A stretch of DNA of 64,000 nucleotides from Rotaria socialis (GCA_905331475.1 CAJNYU010001035.1:178208-242207), one strand, 5' to 3'; shown: positions 23,961 through 42,103, counted from the first letter of the stretch. Notes: a model not told the origin generated them from the sequence alone. A program made the numbers and translations.

Positions 23961-24807
23961 TTACATAAGAGAACAACGATGTGCATATCGACGTTTCTTT
24001 CGTTTCTTTTTTATTGGATTTTGAGTTTGCATTTGTTGTCTTATCACACGAACAAGTTCATGAAAAGCAACATCAACATTTTTTGGAGGAACTTTTGCAC
24101 TTGTTTCAATATATGGAATTTTTAATTCAGCTGCTAATTCACGACCTTCTTCTTCTGATATTCTTCTTAAATGAACTAAATCAATTTTATTTGCTACAAG
24201 AACCATTGGATAGAATTTTCTATATTCATGAAAATAATTTATCTGATCATATAAATATTTATACATATGTATGGTCTCATACCTGTCTTTAACACGAAGT
24301 ATTTGATTGTAAAATTGTCGAATATTTTTACACGAATTAGGATCAATCACAGAATAGACAATAAGAAAACCATCACCTTTACGCATATACTGTTCTCGTA
24401 AAGCAGAGAATTCTTCTTGACCAGCTGTATCAAGAACTAGTGAGAAGAAAAATAGCGTGATTCATTTTTGAATCGAATAGAATTGTTTTTCATTTAGTTT
24501 TTACCATCAAGTACACAAACTTGTCGATCAACTTCAACATGTTGAATATAGCTATCTTCTATAGTTGGATCGTAGTCTTCAACAAACATTTTTTGGAAGA
24601 ACTAAAATAAACTTTCGTTATTTCATCTTTCAACAACAACCTTGTTCGTTCAACTTACTTGAATTGTCAAAGCAGATTTTCCAACGCCACCTTTAATTAA
24701 AACATAAAGTCGGATAAAAAAATTCAAATATATTCATTTTAGCGTTTACCGTCTCCGACGACAACCAATTTATAAGTTACTGCATTATCAGGCGGAGCAC
24801 TTTGCAT
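23961..24807 (-). CDS. MRAS: Ras-family GTPase, M-Ras type
   Basis: A membrane-bound small GTPase that switches MAPK-type signalling. Five exons are joined by short introns. G1 is [13 protein letters not shown] (assembled across the first intron), then [18 protein letters not shown] with the effector Thr, G3 [29 protein letters not shown]4 [10 protein letters not shown] and G5 ETSAK. The tail is lysine/arginine-rich (KKKRKKRR) and ends in the CAAX box CSLM, which predicts farnesylation. [21 protein letters not shown] across the last intron, and [11 protein letters not shown], favour M-Ras over R-Ras, Ras or Rap. The start ATG at 24805-24807 gives the short N-terminal extension [18 protein letters not shown], typical of M-Ras. 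No unusual residues were seen in the nucleotide pocket. Confidence 0.94.
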
Positions 24808-26534
24808 GATAATAGTAATAATGATGCACGAATAACTATTTGAACACCGGAAGTACTATGTGAGTCGATTTTTAAAGAATAATGCAAAGTAGCATTACGT
24901 GTAAATTGAGATGAAAATGAGTCATCAACTGGATGACGACACACCAACGTAGAGAAGATTGAGAGAAAGATACGATAGATTGGACATGTCTTTTAGCCGA
25001 TAATAGGAAAGAAAGAAAAAAAAAGATCTTCTAGGGTAAAAAAAGCCAAAACGCACTGTAGATAGACAGAGAAGAAGTTGAGATAAAATAAATATATATA
25101 TATATATAAGACGAGAAGAACAACTATGAGACGAGCAAGAGAGCAAAGCAAAAGAAGACGGAACGGGACGAGACGCGAGGGGAGTAGGCCATGAGACTTT
25201 ACGGATTGATGGAAAGATTTTCCAATTAATAATATGCTATATAAAAGAGGACGCTATGAATCAGAATTTTTAAATAAAAGAGTTTTCTGAATAAATTTCT
25301 TCTTGAGAGATTATCTCATACTCGTTCAAATTTTCTATTATAAATTTGTATGCTCTTTAAATCTTAAAAATTGAGCTTCTTATTTACTTAATAAGAATAA
25401 TATTCTAGGAATAAATCTTCATATCATACAAAACATCTCGCTTCTTTACGAGAGCATTTATTGTACAGCTATTTATTTCATAAGAGTATACTCAAATCTA
25501 CTAGAGATTACTTCTCTTATTAATTAGTGTTAATTGTGCACTCAAAATGAAACATGTTCCTCTTCAAATATTCTAAGCAAATTTCATATTCTTCTCCATG
25601 TCAAATTCAAGCATGCATCGATATGAATTATAATTGAGTGTCAGATTCTATGAACGACTTCTTAATAGATTTACAGATGTCCTGTTAAGCTGTAAAATGT
25701 ATTCTAATATTCTGTTATAAAAACGCCTCCCTACTTAGTACTTGATAATAATTATGCTATGAAATGAATATAAAGATATAATTAGTGTAAAGGACATAGC
25801 AGACTATCTGTTTCTTATTAGTAATAGTAGAGCCAATCAGTGTAAAACAAAATGTATCTTTCCTTACAATTAAATCCCATAGTTTTGCTGTTTATTTTAA
25901 ATAGATCAAAAAAAAATGATTAAGATGCTTCTGGTTTTGTTAAACACGCATATTGAATTTATTTTTCATATTTGATAGTATTCATGGATTCGTGAATACG
26001 ATGACTATCTGTCCGTTTGTGAATAGTATCAATCATAGCAAATTTGAGAGAATCTCTAAATAATATTAGTTTCCGTTCATTAAGGCCTATTGTAATCATT
26101 ATTCAGCTTCTCAGACAATTAACTACAGCAATAGCAGAAAGATCTTAGACTGTTACTTCACTTTATTGATTATTCATTGTATAAAATTTCGATAATATAT
26201 ATATATATACCTAAAATTGAAACAGAAAATAATGTAAGTAAGTTTGATGATTTATTTAAATTTCCTTGTTTTTGACAAATAATCTATTTTCTTTTTCGCT
26301 TCGTTTTGTTCATGTCCTTAGAACCAAAATCATAAATGCATTTTAATTTTCTAACTCTAAAACTTATCTAATGCCAAGCTAGCGAAAATGTTTCAATCGA
26401 TTAGCTATGATCAATGTTTATCTGCAAGACAAGTAATATATCAGTGTTAGATTATTTTTTGCAAATGAATACAACTTTATTTATTCTAAATATCAACAAA
26501 CTCATGTTTACTTTTAAATCAAATTAACAAAAGT
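24808..26534. other. Intergenic, no gene seen
   Basis: The first 400 bp upstream of M-Ras are GA-rich on the plus strand and include an (AT)n run at about 25089-25109. The rest is AT-rich and without coding signal. Confidence 0.5.
25089..25109. repeat. (AT)n microsatellite
   Basis: Alternating AT run in the 5' flank of the M-Ras gene. Confidence 0.85.
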
Positions 26535-28655
26535 CTAATAATGCGGATGTAATAAATCTTTTAATTGTTCTAACATTGATTGAGCTAAATAGTTGAAGAA
26601 AAAGAATATGTATATATATATTGAACAAAAGAAACTCTTCAAATATAAGTTTTACCGTCTTTGAATTTTTCATCTGCTATTGTTTTTGGTAAAGTTGTTA
26701 ATAGATTGGTTGTTCTTGTGCTATTTATTTCTATTGAATGTACAATTATAATTTTATCATTATGTGTTAATACATAAATGAAACAAAACGTATTATTATC
26801 ACCAAATAAACCCGATGTAAATGCTTGTATTTGATCAAAAAAGTGACTATGCGCCATGGAATCATTTCCACTACCGAAAACTGTACTTGATGATAATGGT
26901 GGTCGAAAACGAATTATATTTGAATGACGATCAATAATAAATGTATCACCATCAACAGATGAGATTGTGACTAATTGGCTTTGTTTATCTTTCTGTTTGA
27001 AAAAACAACAAGATTTTGAATAATCAAAAATACCAATTCTATTCAAACCGTAGCAGGTAGTTGTCGAAGACCGCACAGATGGCCGGTTGTTACACTTAAT
27101 GGAATTGTACTTAGTATTTTATTCAGTTGATTTGAGAATATATCGATATGATCTTTAAACGACACAAGGTTGTTAGATTATAACATCATTGTGAAAACTC
27201 TAATTTACAGAACATGATGTGCATCTATCTTGTGTCAAATCGTTGTCTAACATAAATTCATTATGTAGTCTTATGAATAATATTTATGATAGATGTATTA
27301 CAAACAATAGAGTAGATTTTTATAACATCTTAATTTTATTTGAGGAAAAAAACAGTTTTCGTTAATACTTTTGCTCTTTTGAAATTGCAATAATCATTAA
27401 GGAATTCTCCTGCAACCGGTTAACTCTATGACAAGGTTATATAATTTTTAGTTATTATTGAACATAATGACACATCAGAGATATATATATATATCTGTAT
27501 GAAAACGATTTAGATTGTTGAATAGCAACATACCATGGCATATAGTTGCATAGACAGTGTCATCAAAAAATCCATCAAGTGCTATTGCTTCTGTCCATCC
27601 AGTTGCTGTATGATTAGTTATATCTGTTGCTATGATCCGAGCTAAAAGTCAGTATTTGTATAAGAAAAAAAGCATTTGACTATGGCTTAGTTATCCCTAT
27701 TACCATTTTCTTCATTGGGATTGAATCGAAGAAGATTTCCACCTGGTTGTGAAACAATTAGTTCATAATCTTTTGATGTGAGCATTTGTCTAGAACTTAA
27801 TGTGTGAATTTGATCAGCAACATTGAAAACATGTTTTAATAAAATTCGACCTGATAGTCGACCATCGTATTCTTCTAGAATCATTGATGTGAATATACGA
27901 ATAGTTCGATCATTATAACTGATTATTAATTGTTTTTCGGTCTCATGAAAATCTAAATAGAATAAAAGAATTTTTTTCATTTTATGGAAAGAATTTTTTT
28001 ATGTACCTTGAATAAGTAATACTTTTGGATTACAAATAAGTTGTTGACTGAATGCTGGTTGAATCTGTTGTTGTTCCTCATCATTGGATAATGTTGTTAT
28101 TCCATATAATTGTAATTTTGAATCATTTCGATTGTTAGTTGCAGTGCCGCCTGCGCTACGTACACGACTTCTTTGTATCTTTTTAAAACGAAAAAGATTC
28201 ATTCATTATTATAATTTTTATAACATACATTCGGCCGTAGAAGAAACAAATGAATAGCACCTTCAGCATTTACTACACAAATGATGGGCCGAGGTTCATT
28301 AGCCTTTGGTACAAGAAAACCAACAGTGATAGCTGTAATCTATAAATGATTGAAGAAGAAAGTACGTGGATTTTGTTGTCGTAACAGTTATAATACTCAC
28401 AAATCCGAGTCCTTGTGCTCGACGCCACAACTGTACATCGTTTGGATTTCGATTGGATTTAAATATTAGTAGTTCACCTTCTTGAGTACCAACTAATAAT
28501 TTATTAATCTATGCATAAACTAAGATTTTTATGAAGAATTTGGGAAACTTTTCTCTTACTTTAGTTGAATCAACATCAGCAAGTAATATAGCATTTGGTA
28601 ATACATTGCCAGTGCAATCGAGTGTAATTGTATTAATGGGTGAAACAAAAGTCAT
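26535..28655 (-). CDS. ITFG2: ITFG2-like beta-propeller, KICSTOR complex subunit
   Basis: In animals ITFG2 is part of KICSTOR, which holds GATOR1 at lysosomes and lets mTORC1 sense amino acids. The gene has about nine exons. Start: MTFVSPINTITLDCTGNVLP, NAILLADVDSTK-INKLLVGTQEGELLIF, then GLGFITAITVGF and IICVVNAEGAIHLFLLRP. Middle: QLIISYNDRTIRIF and DYELIVSQPGGNLLRF, where VSQPG is a hallmark. Late: HLCGLRQLPAT-KDKQSQLVTISS, VDGDTFIIDRHSNIIRF, and a short last exon ending QLKDLLHPHY. Each block aligns in order with human ITFG2. A 57-bp intron near 27054-26998 has to be removed to join LRQLPAT to KDKQSQ. An intron of about 380 bp (27532-27153) is the longest. The ATG follows an acceptor-like TTCTTTAG by a few bases. 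Confidence 0.88.
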
Positions 28656-30502
28656 CTTTTTCTAAAGAACAAACAAAAATTAGATGCGAAATTTATTTCA
28701 AAAAATGTCAATAGAAAAGAAGCAATTTCAAAATCTGTCTTTTCACATTTTCATTATACATGTAGTGATTGATTGTTTTACTCAACGAAAATGATCCTGT
28801 GTCAACATATCTGTACATTCAAATCTAGTCTTGTCTTCTGGTCAGAGGATGATGGTTTTTTTTGTCATCAGTAAAACATAATCGAATTTGAGAAATGAAT
28901 TACTTACACGTACAATATCTCAGCAAAAAGACTACTACTATGAGACTTTTATTATCGAAAATTAGTTTTCGGAAGTATATCCTATTGGTGACGGTAACAT
29001 TTGATCATATAGCTATATTGAAAGATTTATATTTCACTGGAACAGTGATATAATATCTGAAACATTTCAAATAAATCACTAAGAAAGAGTGAAAAAAAAT
29101 TTTAATAGATATCTTTTTTTCTTGTTGATCCTCGATAAGCAACAGATTTGGATAATCATACTCTCTAGAAATTATTGCTGCTTATTGTCTTTAATTATAT
29201 AGATAGATTCTCTCGTCAGAGATTCGAACCATGACCGTCAAAATCTTCATTTCTATATTGATAAACTCTTTAAGAACTACATCAATTCATGAAGTCTTTA
29301 CTTTTTTACGGTACACGCATCTTTTTATCACAATACTTAGGAAGAAATTCTGACGATCGTTGATATAAATATCAAGTAATGGGGGGAAAATTAGCTACAA
29401 GTGTGTTATTGAATGTATTCTGTTCTGTTAGCATATAGCTTAAAATCTCGATAGTTATTGAAAAAAATCAATATTTGCCTTTTTATTTAATTCATTAGAT
29501 AATAATATTCCAAAGAAGAGCTATGATAATAAAAGAATTAGGGAATTTAAAACAAACTAGTTTTCAAAGTCACGAATAGTTTATAGTAGTTATTTCTCAC
29601 AATGGAATTTTGAAGAGCTTTCTATTCTGAACAACACGAGATAGTCATTGCATTTTCTGCTATTCTTCTTAACAAGTCCAAATTATCATAGAAATCATAA
29701 ATTAACATAAAACATAAAAGTCCATAGAAAGTTGACTTTTTCGAAATTTTCTTTATACTTGTCACACGTTAAGCGAATGTCATTGAAAATGAGTCAGCTC
29801 ATACAAAGTTCTAACGATTCTCTTGAGTCTAAAGATTATTATGTATGGATTTTGAGAGACTTCAATAGCCAAGTTTATCTATCATATCTCATTATAAAAT
29901 ACATTAGATAGCAGTTTTCATTGACTATAATAATCACTAGGTAAATTTGAGCTAACTGCTTAAAATTGTAGACAAAAACAAAAAATTAAAAATACACATT
30001 TTTTGTTAAAGTATTTTTCATGACGTAAGATGATATCAAAGTCAGAATACAATACGAAGGGCCACATGTTCACTTAAGGCAATCATCCACCTGTAGTATA
30101 GATTCATATCCTCAGGGTGCTCGCAACAAAAAGACACACATGAGAGAAAAAAAAGATCAACGAAAGAGAACTGGGTAGATGTCAATTCCTATTTTGTTTT
30201 CTTTTGTAATGATACCACAATCGCTAATCAAAATATCCTTCTATTCGTGAAACAAAAAAAAGAAGAGATTATTTTTTCTAGATCAAATCGTTTAGTTTAT
30301 ATTGCAAACAGACAAAATTTAAAAAAAAATATTTTACATAAAAACTAGCAACAACAATAAAAAGATGATATATACACTAAAATACTGTACGTGAGAAAAC
30401 ATGTCTGATTGTCGATAAGTGAGATAATTATAGAGAAAAACAAATCGACAAAACAAAAACAAAAAAAACTTTCAAATTAATGAGGCAAGCAGAAAAAGAA
30501 AA
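28656..30502. other. Intergenic, no gene seen
   Basis: AT-rich sequence between two minus-strand genes. A minus-strand GGTTCGAATC at about 29220-29229 resembles a polymerase III B box, but no cloverleaf can be drawn around it. Confidence 0.5.
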
Positions 30503-34872
<4,370 letters not shown>

Positions 34873-36243
34873 CGTCTAAATAAATACAAAAAGTAAAAGT
34901 CATATTAAAAGAAATTTACTATTAATATCAATATTCTTCATTGAAAATACTTATAGAAAATTAACTCGGTATTTGAATGGACTACTAATACATTAAATAA
35001 AACCGACAAGAGCGATGATGCCTTATTAAGTGGTTGTATACGCGCATATCTGATTTCTTCTTGTTCTGTTTATACTTTTCCACAAACTTCGATCGATTTG
35101 TCCTTGCGAGGCATCGATCAAATCGCATCGTACTTTCTTTATCTTTTCTATTCCGCATAGTATAAGCAAACAATCATTCTCGTTTTTCTTTTTCCGTCCT
35201 TCCTTTTCTTCATCTAAATATTTTGTACATTACACAGATCTACATTTGTTCATCACTTTTTAGGTTTATCTTCTTAAACAAATCAGTAGTATAACTAATG
35301 ATAGAAACGAAGAAGACGAAGGTGAACTTTAAAAAAAAGCAAACAGACATTTTTTGTGTCCTTTTCTAACCTATTTCGAAGAACATAAAATATAAATCAT
35401 AGTAATGGTTATTTTTTCCTACTGTTACCCATCAATCGATCAAACAGAAGGTGGGCGAATGAGTTCTGTCCGTCTATCTTTGTTATCAAAATGTCATCCA
35501 TGTCGCGTTTTCTCTCTATGTCTCTAGATTTGACAACAGGATGAAATTAGCTTTCTTTCAATCTACTGCTGATCAATGCAATTCGATATATTCTTAACTA
35601 GTTAGTCGACTAGCATTTGTCGTTTTCTTAACTTTTATCTATTGACATTTCAAGGATAGCAAAAGATCTATTTCTTATGTTCTCAGTTTTATACCAAAAG
35701 CTACTGCATAATATTCAAAAAAAAGAAAAAAAGGCAAAAGGAACATTATCTATTTGTCGATAGCACATCAAAATTCGTAGATGATTGGTAATTATGTGTA
35801 TAGAATAATTATTCATACGATGAATTAATACATGTATCTTGAGTAAATGGAATAATTGTAGACGTCTAACCTTCGTAGATACTTGGACGAGTTACAACAA
35901 ATGAAAGCTTTCATTTTTTTTCTTCTTCATTGCTTTTCTAATCATATAAACGAACAAAATTACGATGTCAAGACGAAGAAAAACACATCGAAAAATTAAT
36001 GGTATAAAAAAAAATAGAAATTTGCAGAACGAAAGAGAAGCATATTCACATCTATTACTATTTATTTGATATCAGAATATTTTAAGAAAAACATAAACAG
36101 TCACTAAATATGTTATATATATATATATATCCATATAGGAAGAATAGTAACTACTATTTGAAAGTCGATATTGTTCTCGATTACAAAAATAATCGATTTT
36201 TGTCACTGTCAATAATCAAAAATGCCTCGAGAAGCTCTAACTT

Positions 36244-36270
36244 CTCTCACTCTCACTCTCACTCTCACTC
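36244..36270. repeat. TCTCAC hexamer tandem repeat
   Basis: About four and a half copies of a six-base CT/A unit in tandem. Confidence 0.85.
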
Positions 36271-36714
36271 TCGATCTGATTCTTTTTTCCTTGATTACTC
36301 CATACGTAAGCATATTAAGAAAAGAAAGAATGTAAAGTAGAATACTTGAGTAAATAAATGTTTGCTGTTAAACCACTTGTCACGAGACTTCTAACACAAA
36401 CATATGCACACATTCAAGGTTTATATACTCTTGACAATATATGAATGAAAACCCATGAATCGTTTCAATATATCAAATAAACAAGGCAGAAATTGAAATG
36501 ATTTGATACTAAACATTAATATTTTATAGACATATGATAGCATATATAGCTAGCTAGAGAATATAACCATCGACAAAGAAAAACAAAAAAAAGCATCTCA
36601 TCGGTTTCTAATCAGTATTTTCTCAATTTTCATCGTTTCTTTTCTAGTTAATCGATACTTTTGATCTGCCGACAATCTAGCCTATGCACTACTGGCACAT
36701 GACGACAACGACAA

Positions 36715-36731
36715 CAACAACAACAACAACA
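36715..36731. repeat. CAA trinucleotide repeat
   Basis: A short run of CAA triplets that follows ACGACAACG-type triplets. Confidence 0.75.
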
Positions 36732-38911
36732 AAAGCACGAACAAGAACTGAGGCGATCAACTACAGCTGTAGTCAATCGCCTCTTTTGTTACGATTGTTT
36801 ATTGATGATAGGTCTTGGTCACATATGTTCTTTAAGTGTGTACCATAGAGGAAAGTAACAAACAACGTGAATACACAATCACTTAGATGAACATATAAAC
36901 GAATCTAATGTACAAATTATTTGATTGAAGATATGTATACAATCAAATAAATACATTTTTCCATTCACATTTTGTTACTTCTTTATGACAACCGCATGTG
37001 TTTTAATCATTATCATCGCCATCATCATCATTGTAATGTTGTATCGTTGTCGTCGTGTTGTTTTCAAGGGCACACGAGAGCGCAATTATTCTTTCTCTTT
37101 TTTTTACAACAAGGCACCCTACATAAAAAAATAACGATGACGTTTTTCGTATTTCATATACGATGCGTATACACATCTGTATCTATATAAATAGATATAG
37201 ATATGCTCACTTAAATTAAAAAAAAGAATACTAATAACTTCCTGTTCTATTCAAATTGAGTAAAAATAAAACTTGAACAAAAGAAAGACAACATAACTTT
37301 TAAAACGCCTAAGTATTATAAAATAAAATGAGGATTAGCAAAAATAAAGTGAAACGTAATCAATAGAGACTCGTCAAGACAAGTCATCCTTATATGTATT
37401 CTAGACTACTCTTAAATCTGTTGATTACATCCAGAAAGATAACAGCAAGTCGTCATTATTATTGCACATTTTTCCTGTGACAAGCAAATGTCAACGATCA
37501 TCAATCTTTTACTGGTATATTAGCATAGGCAAAATAAGATTGTGCAACAACCGGATGTGCACATGCAGCAAAGGTTTCTTTTCACCCTCACTTTCTTTCT
37601 GTATTTTCTTGATGAAATGTGTCAACAAAACAAACGATCTATACTACATGCATATGCATATCTATGGATATGTACATTTAGATAGACATGAATATATATA
37701 TATATATATTTCATATTCAATGATGCCTTATCAGAAAATGATGGAATAAATTCGAGTTGTTCATTTGCCTAGACACATGACTTTCTCTCTCTCTAATTAA
37801 GTTTCTCGCCTGTTGAGTATGCTATTAAGCAAACTTAAAATAGGTTATTTTTTTTAGTCCTTATCTTTCTGTCTTTGCACAGGCGGATTTCTACATGAAT
37901 GGATCAAATGATTATAATGACAATGATTATCGCTTTATAATTACACATTGGAAAAGTGTTGACATTAACGCGCATCGTTTTCTGTAAGCCTTTGTATACC
38001 GCATAGCTTTTGCACAGAAACAAAAGAAAAGATACTTAACTATTGTTTAAAAAGCCAACGTTGTGAACCGAAACATTGTCATAGATGTAGGTAAAGAAAA
38101 ATATACACTAGTTATGTAGAATGGTGGTGTGATGATGGCGAAGAACAGAACAAACAATGACAACAAACGAAGAAGATAGAGAAAAAAAGAAAAAAGACGG
38201 CAGATATCCCACACGTACATATATTAATGCCCAAAAAGGTGATGGCGTGCATTGCTATTTCTCTATCTCCTTCTCTCGCCTGTCTATTCTTCGTCGTCGC
38301 TATTTTCTTCTCTCTTTCTCTTTCTCTTTCTCTTCACCACCATCACCGCCTCACGATATCACTTCCCTATCAAACCATCACTGATACACATGGGGAGTAT
38401 AACAAAAAAAAGAATTTACCATTAAAAAAGCAAACCACCAGCAAGCTCTCTATTGATAGATGACATGAGCTGACACATAAGATAAATATCTTTACAAACT
38501 ATATTAAAATGCTCAATTAAATTTTAGTTTCATGCTTTTTAATGAATGTGAAACATTGAAAAATCTCGTACTAAAACGCGGAAATTCATATCGGATGCAG
38601 GACCTTACAAAGACAAATAAAAACTATTGGATAATCAATCTATTGTTCGCAAGCTTCTTCTTTTTCATATCTTACGAGTAGTATGTTTAATCATAAAAAT
38701 AATGAACATAAAAAGTTGCGGTTTCTTTTTTTTTGTCTAGCATATCTATCTTGCATAATACCATAATAATAAAATAAAACTTAATGAAGTTATTTTATTG
38801 ATGATATTAAAATATCTAATCATAGTCGATTTTCTATTTGTAAATTATTTTCATTGAACCATAAAATCAATCTAGTAAAGGGCATCGAACCATATTATGT
38901 TGAACACACAC

Positions 38912-38942
<31 letters not shown>
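38912..38942. repeat. Compound (AT)n(AG)n microsatellite
   Basis: Alternating AT passes directly into alternating AG, about 450 bp upstream of the NAP1-like start. Confidence 0.9.
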
Positions 38943-38943
<1 letters not shown>

Positions 38944-39396
38944 GATAGACATTGTAATGAGCTTGTTCTGATTGCATAAATATAACTAACAACAACAGTG
39001 AGATCTAAGAATACACGACAAATGAGATAAACAAATGATTTGTTCGAATAACAATTACAAATAGCACTGATTTAGATTAATTCTGCTGGTGAATGTTAAA
39101 CAAAGTCTTGTTCTCATTAAATAAAGCATACGAATAACATTGCTCTCTGAGGAACATAACATATAGACCTCCGTAGTGCCCATTATGTTCATACATATGT
39201 ATGGAATAATAGATTGAAACAGATGATCACTATTATGTTATCTTTCATTTATATTGATACTTTATTTTTTGAAAAAACCAAATTAACATTAAGGGAAAAC
39301 TTCATCTCTAAAGAGTTCAATGGAATCAATCAATTTCTAAGTCGCGCATTTTTATCTCGTTTTATCTTCACTTATTTTCCTTGTTGAATTGTAACC

Positions 39397-40378
39397 ATGT
39401 CAGATTCTAGTGAAGAAATTATTACAACATCAACTGAATCATCATTATCTTTAGATCGTAGTGATCAAAAAGAATCTCTATCGTCTCCCAATAAACATAA
39501 CCTTTTCAACGTAGACAATGACCATATAAATGTACTAAAAAATTTACAAATATCTTATAATCAATTAGAAAGTCGTTATTTAAAATCTCTTAATGAACTC
39601 GAATATAAATTTCATCAACAATGTTCATATTTATTTGAAAAACGTTCAAATATAATCAATGGTAAATATGAACCAACTGGTGATGAATGTCAATTAAAAA
39701 CTGATTCTATTGAAATTATCGAAAGACAATCATTTTCTGACGACACATTAGGTATCCCATCATTTTGGTTACATACACTTAAACAAGTATGATAAGAAAT
39801 AAATTGAATATGTCTCGATCTATGATTTACTTAAGGTTCCTATGATTGCTGATATGATTGAAGATTGGGATGAACCAATACTTAAATGTCTTTCAGATAT
39901 TAAACTTCAATTACATATGCAACCTACCACTGGTTTTACACTTGAATTTCATTTTAATGAAGAATCAAAACAATTTTTTCATAATAAAATTTTAACAAAA
40001 TTCTATGAATTACAGATAGACCCTGACGATGATTTACTTTTCTACGAAGGTGCAGCTATCATACGTTCGATAGGATGTCAAATCGATTGGATCGATACAT
40101 TAATAAATGTAACAAAAAGTAGTCAAACGGGTGAATCCCAATCGTCGTTTTTTGATTTTTTTACAACACCAACAAATACAGATGATTGGAAATTGGCTGC
40201 TGATTTTCAAATAGGTCATTATATACGTGAAAATATTATACCAAAAGCAATACTCTATAATACAGGTGATATATTCAACGATGAATATGAATTGAGTGAT
40301 AATGATTATGATTATGATGATAGTGATGAACAAGAATATTCATTTAAAGAAGAAACTGGAGACGGAGAACATTTGTAA
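39397..40378 (+). CDS. Nucleosome assembly protein (NAP1/SET family)
   Basis: A histone chaperone. Two exons, 39397-39786 and 39836-40378, are joined in phase 0 across a 49-bp intron, giving 310 aa. After an acidic, Ser-rich N-terminus comes the dimerisation helix (LKNLQISYNQLESRYLKSL, then ELEYKFHQQCSYLFEKRSNI). The earmuff fold follows: GIPSFWLHTLKQV-PMIADMI, EPILKCLSDIKLQ, FTLEFHFNEESKQFFHN, and later the DDWKLAADFQIGHYIRENIIPKA region. There is a short acidic tail (YELSDNDYDYDDSDEQEY). FFDFF and the penultimate IIPKAILYNTGD are typical of NAP1. The sequence is diverged: the usual basic loop between FFTNPVLTK and FF is partly altered. An AATAAA at about 40482 may end the transcript. Confidence 0.88.
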
Positions 40379-40535
40379 AGATCAAAAAGACAAGAAAGAA
40401 AACAAAGAATATTCATACCTATTTGTGTCATTCTAATAGATTTGTTGCTCATTGAAGACATATAATAATGTTTCATATCTGGAATAAACAAATTCATTTA
40501 GAATACATTTTTGAATCGATTTTTATTGAGACTTA

Positions 40536-40748
40536 TTAGTCCCAAGTAGCATCTGTATCAGTTGTAGGCCATTCATTATTGACTGTTTCTGTTTTTATTT
40601 CATTTTCAAAATGATTATCACTCGTAGATACTATTTGGTTATTTGAGATCTCTGTTTGTGCTATGATGTTCGACGATGTTGATGGTGACGGTAGACCAAA
40701 TGAAAAATTGAAATAACCTAATGTGAAATCATTTGCAATAATAGCCAT
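40536..40748 (-). CDS. Small orphan ORF, 70 aa
   Basis: I do not recognise this protein. ATG at 40746-40748 lies six bases after an acceptor-like CTATTCTTTAG, which fits spliced-leader addition or the start of a final exon. It begins MAIIANDFTLGYFNFSFG. The rest is polar and acidic, rich in Ser, Thr and Asn, and ends WPTTDTDATWD. There is no signal peptide or membrane helix. It converges with the NAP1-like gene, whose stop is 157 bp away. It may instead be the last exon of a longer gene, but no upstream exon was found in the next 850 bp. Confidence 0.35.
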   Translation of the reverse strand: MAIIANDFTLGYFNFSFGLPSPSTSSNIIAQTEISNNQIVSTSDNHFENEIKTETVNNEWPTTDTDATWD

Positions 40749-41604
40749 CAGCACACTAAAGAATAGCGAACAGAAATATATATATATATATATATATATA
40801 AAGATTCATGAATGTTTTGTTTCTCTCTATCAGATATTTTAGTTCTAGGTGAAATTTAAATTTAACACACAAAAACTGCTTAATCGGAAGTGAATATAAA
40901 TATTTCTTATATTGATTCAAGAAGCTAATCGTTATCAAATGAGATTATATAAGAACATGAGTATGCATCAGTGTTTCATAGCAAAATCTCTAGGCTTATA
41001 TTTATGATCTACACTTTAAAAGTTAAACGTAAGGTTGCAAGCATTAACAAAAACAAGAGAACTGCTGATTTTCTCGTAACTTCGTTGAACCGACTCATAT
41101 CGAATTTTTTTTTCAAGCATTTTATCTTTTAATTCAGTATCAAAATATGATATGTATATATCGTTCTTTTATAAATGAAAATAACATTTATATTTAACAG
41201 AGAGTTTAGTCATAATTTTGTTTAAATATTGTTTTCTTAAGATAAACATTTCAGTTGTTTAGTAAGAGTATCTACCGGTCGTATATATTACCAATTGCAA
41301 ATTATGAGTCGATCTCTTTGATTTTCAGCTTCAAAAAAACAGGAAACTTGTTTTGAAGAAAATGTGTAATTGAAAAACTCAAGCCCAGTTTAAATATTTC
41401 TATACATGATTATCACGGAAGATCTAAGTTTTTTTTTGAAGGAAACATTTTACTCGATAGTAAAGTTTTCTTAATAGTGACAGAAAAAAAGTTGAATCAA
41501 CATCATTATCGTACTATTATCATGGATGAGACGTATTGATTATTGATTCATATTTTTTTATCTTTGATTATTTTATTGAACTATGCCCTAAAAGATAATG
41601 TCTA
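40749..41604. other. Intergenic, no gene seen
   Basis: AT-rich, including an (AT)n tract at about 40778-40800. No coding signal on either strand. Confidence 0.5.
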
Positions 41605-42016
41605 CTACACAGATTGATCATAAACATGTAGAAGTCTTGTAAAGTCATAAAGAAAATCTGAAAACTTTTTCAACCTTGAAATATTTTCATTAATATTTGA
41701 TGGTAATGACGACGATAATTTTGTTCTTAGATTAAATAAATCATCAACACTCAATTCTTCATCACTTGATATAGGTAAAACAAATGTCCATGATTCATTA
41801 TCAGATGGTTTACCAACAAAAAATATCCATTTATTAATTTCATCAAAATAAGTATTAAGTTTTGACCATTTACGACCTGCAGCAAAAATTAGAGAAAACG
41901 ATTGATTTTCTTTACTTCAGACTATCATAAGGACATCTAAATCAATACTCACAAATTTTGAGATCAAAATAAACACGTTGTGCAAAAGATTTTTGTTTTG
42001 CATCACATAGATTCAT
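41605..42016 (-). CDS. Orphan 111-aa protein downstream of FMC1
   Basis: Two exons, 42016-41953 and 41876-41605, join in frame across GTGAGT and TGCTGCAG to give 111 aa. It begins MNLCDAKQKSFAQRVYFDLK. It contains the aromatic block NKWIFFVGKPSDNESWTF and an amphipathic C-terminal helix (NISRLKKFSDFLYDFTRLL). I do not recognise the family. There is no signal peptide and no membrane segment. The ATG directly follows TTTTTTCAG, with no room for a normal 5' UTR, and the stop of FMC1 lies only 87 bp upstream on the same strand. This suggests that the two are transcribed together and the second start is made by trans-splicing. Alternatively 42016 is the start of an internal exon. Confidence 0.65.
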
Positions 42017-42103
42017 CTGAAAAAACAAACAAGTGAGAAAACTAAAGGGAAAACAGCCGAAAAACAAAAAACAAAAAACAGGAAATGAGAATAGATCAAT
42101 AGT

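Larger units (their letters stand above)
34873..39396. other. 4.5-kb spacer between divergent genes, simple repeats only
   Basis: Upstream of both the FGFR-like gene and the NAP1-like gene. Open frames here are low-complexity shadows of simple repeats, such as ATC runs near 37010 and CTTTCT runs near 38310. I see (AT)n near 36117-36130, a six-base repeat near 36244-36270, CAA repeats near 36715-36731 and an (AT)n(AG)n stretch near 38912-38942. No gene is supported. Promoters or enhancers of the two genes are likely to lie here. Confidence 0.5.

Noticed and set aside
26998-27110. Apparent frameshift in ITFG2 between HLCGL and the following frame
   Set aside because: Removing a 57-bp GT..AG intron joins LRQLPAT to KDKQSQL and restores exact alignment length with the family, so no frameshift is needed.
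29200-29270. Minus-strand B-box-like GGTTCGAATC
   Set aside because: No anticodon stem or acceptor pairing can be drawn around it and the T-stem does not pair.
36925-37190. Two overlapping frames with a membrane-like isoleucine run
   Set aside because: The hydrophobic stretch comes from an ATC/ATT simple repeat. There is no start context, splice site or homologous feature.
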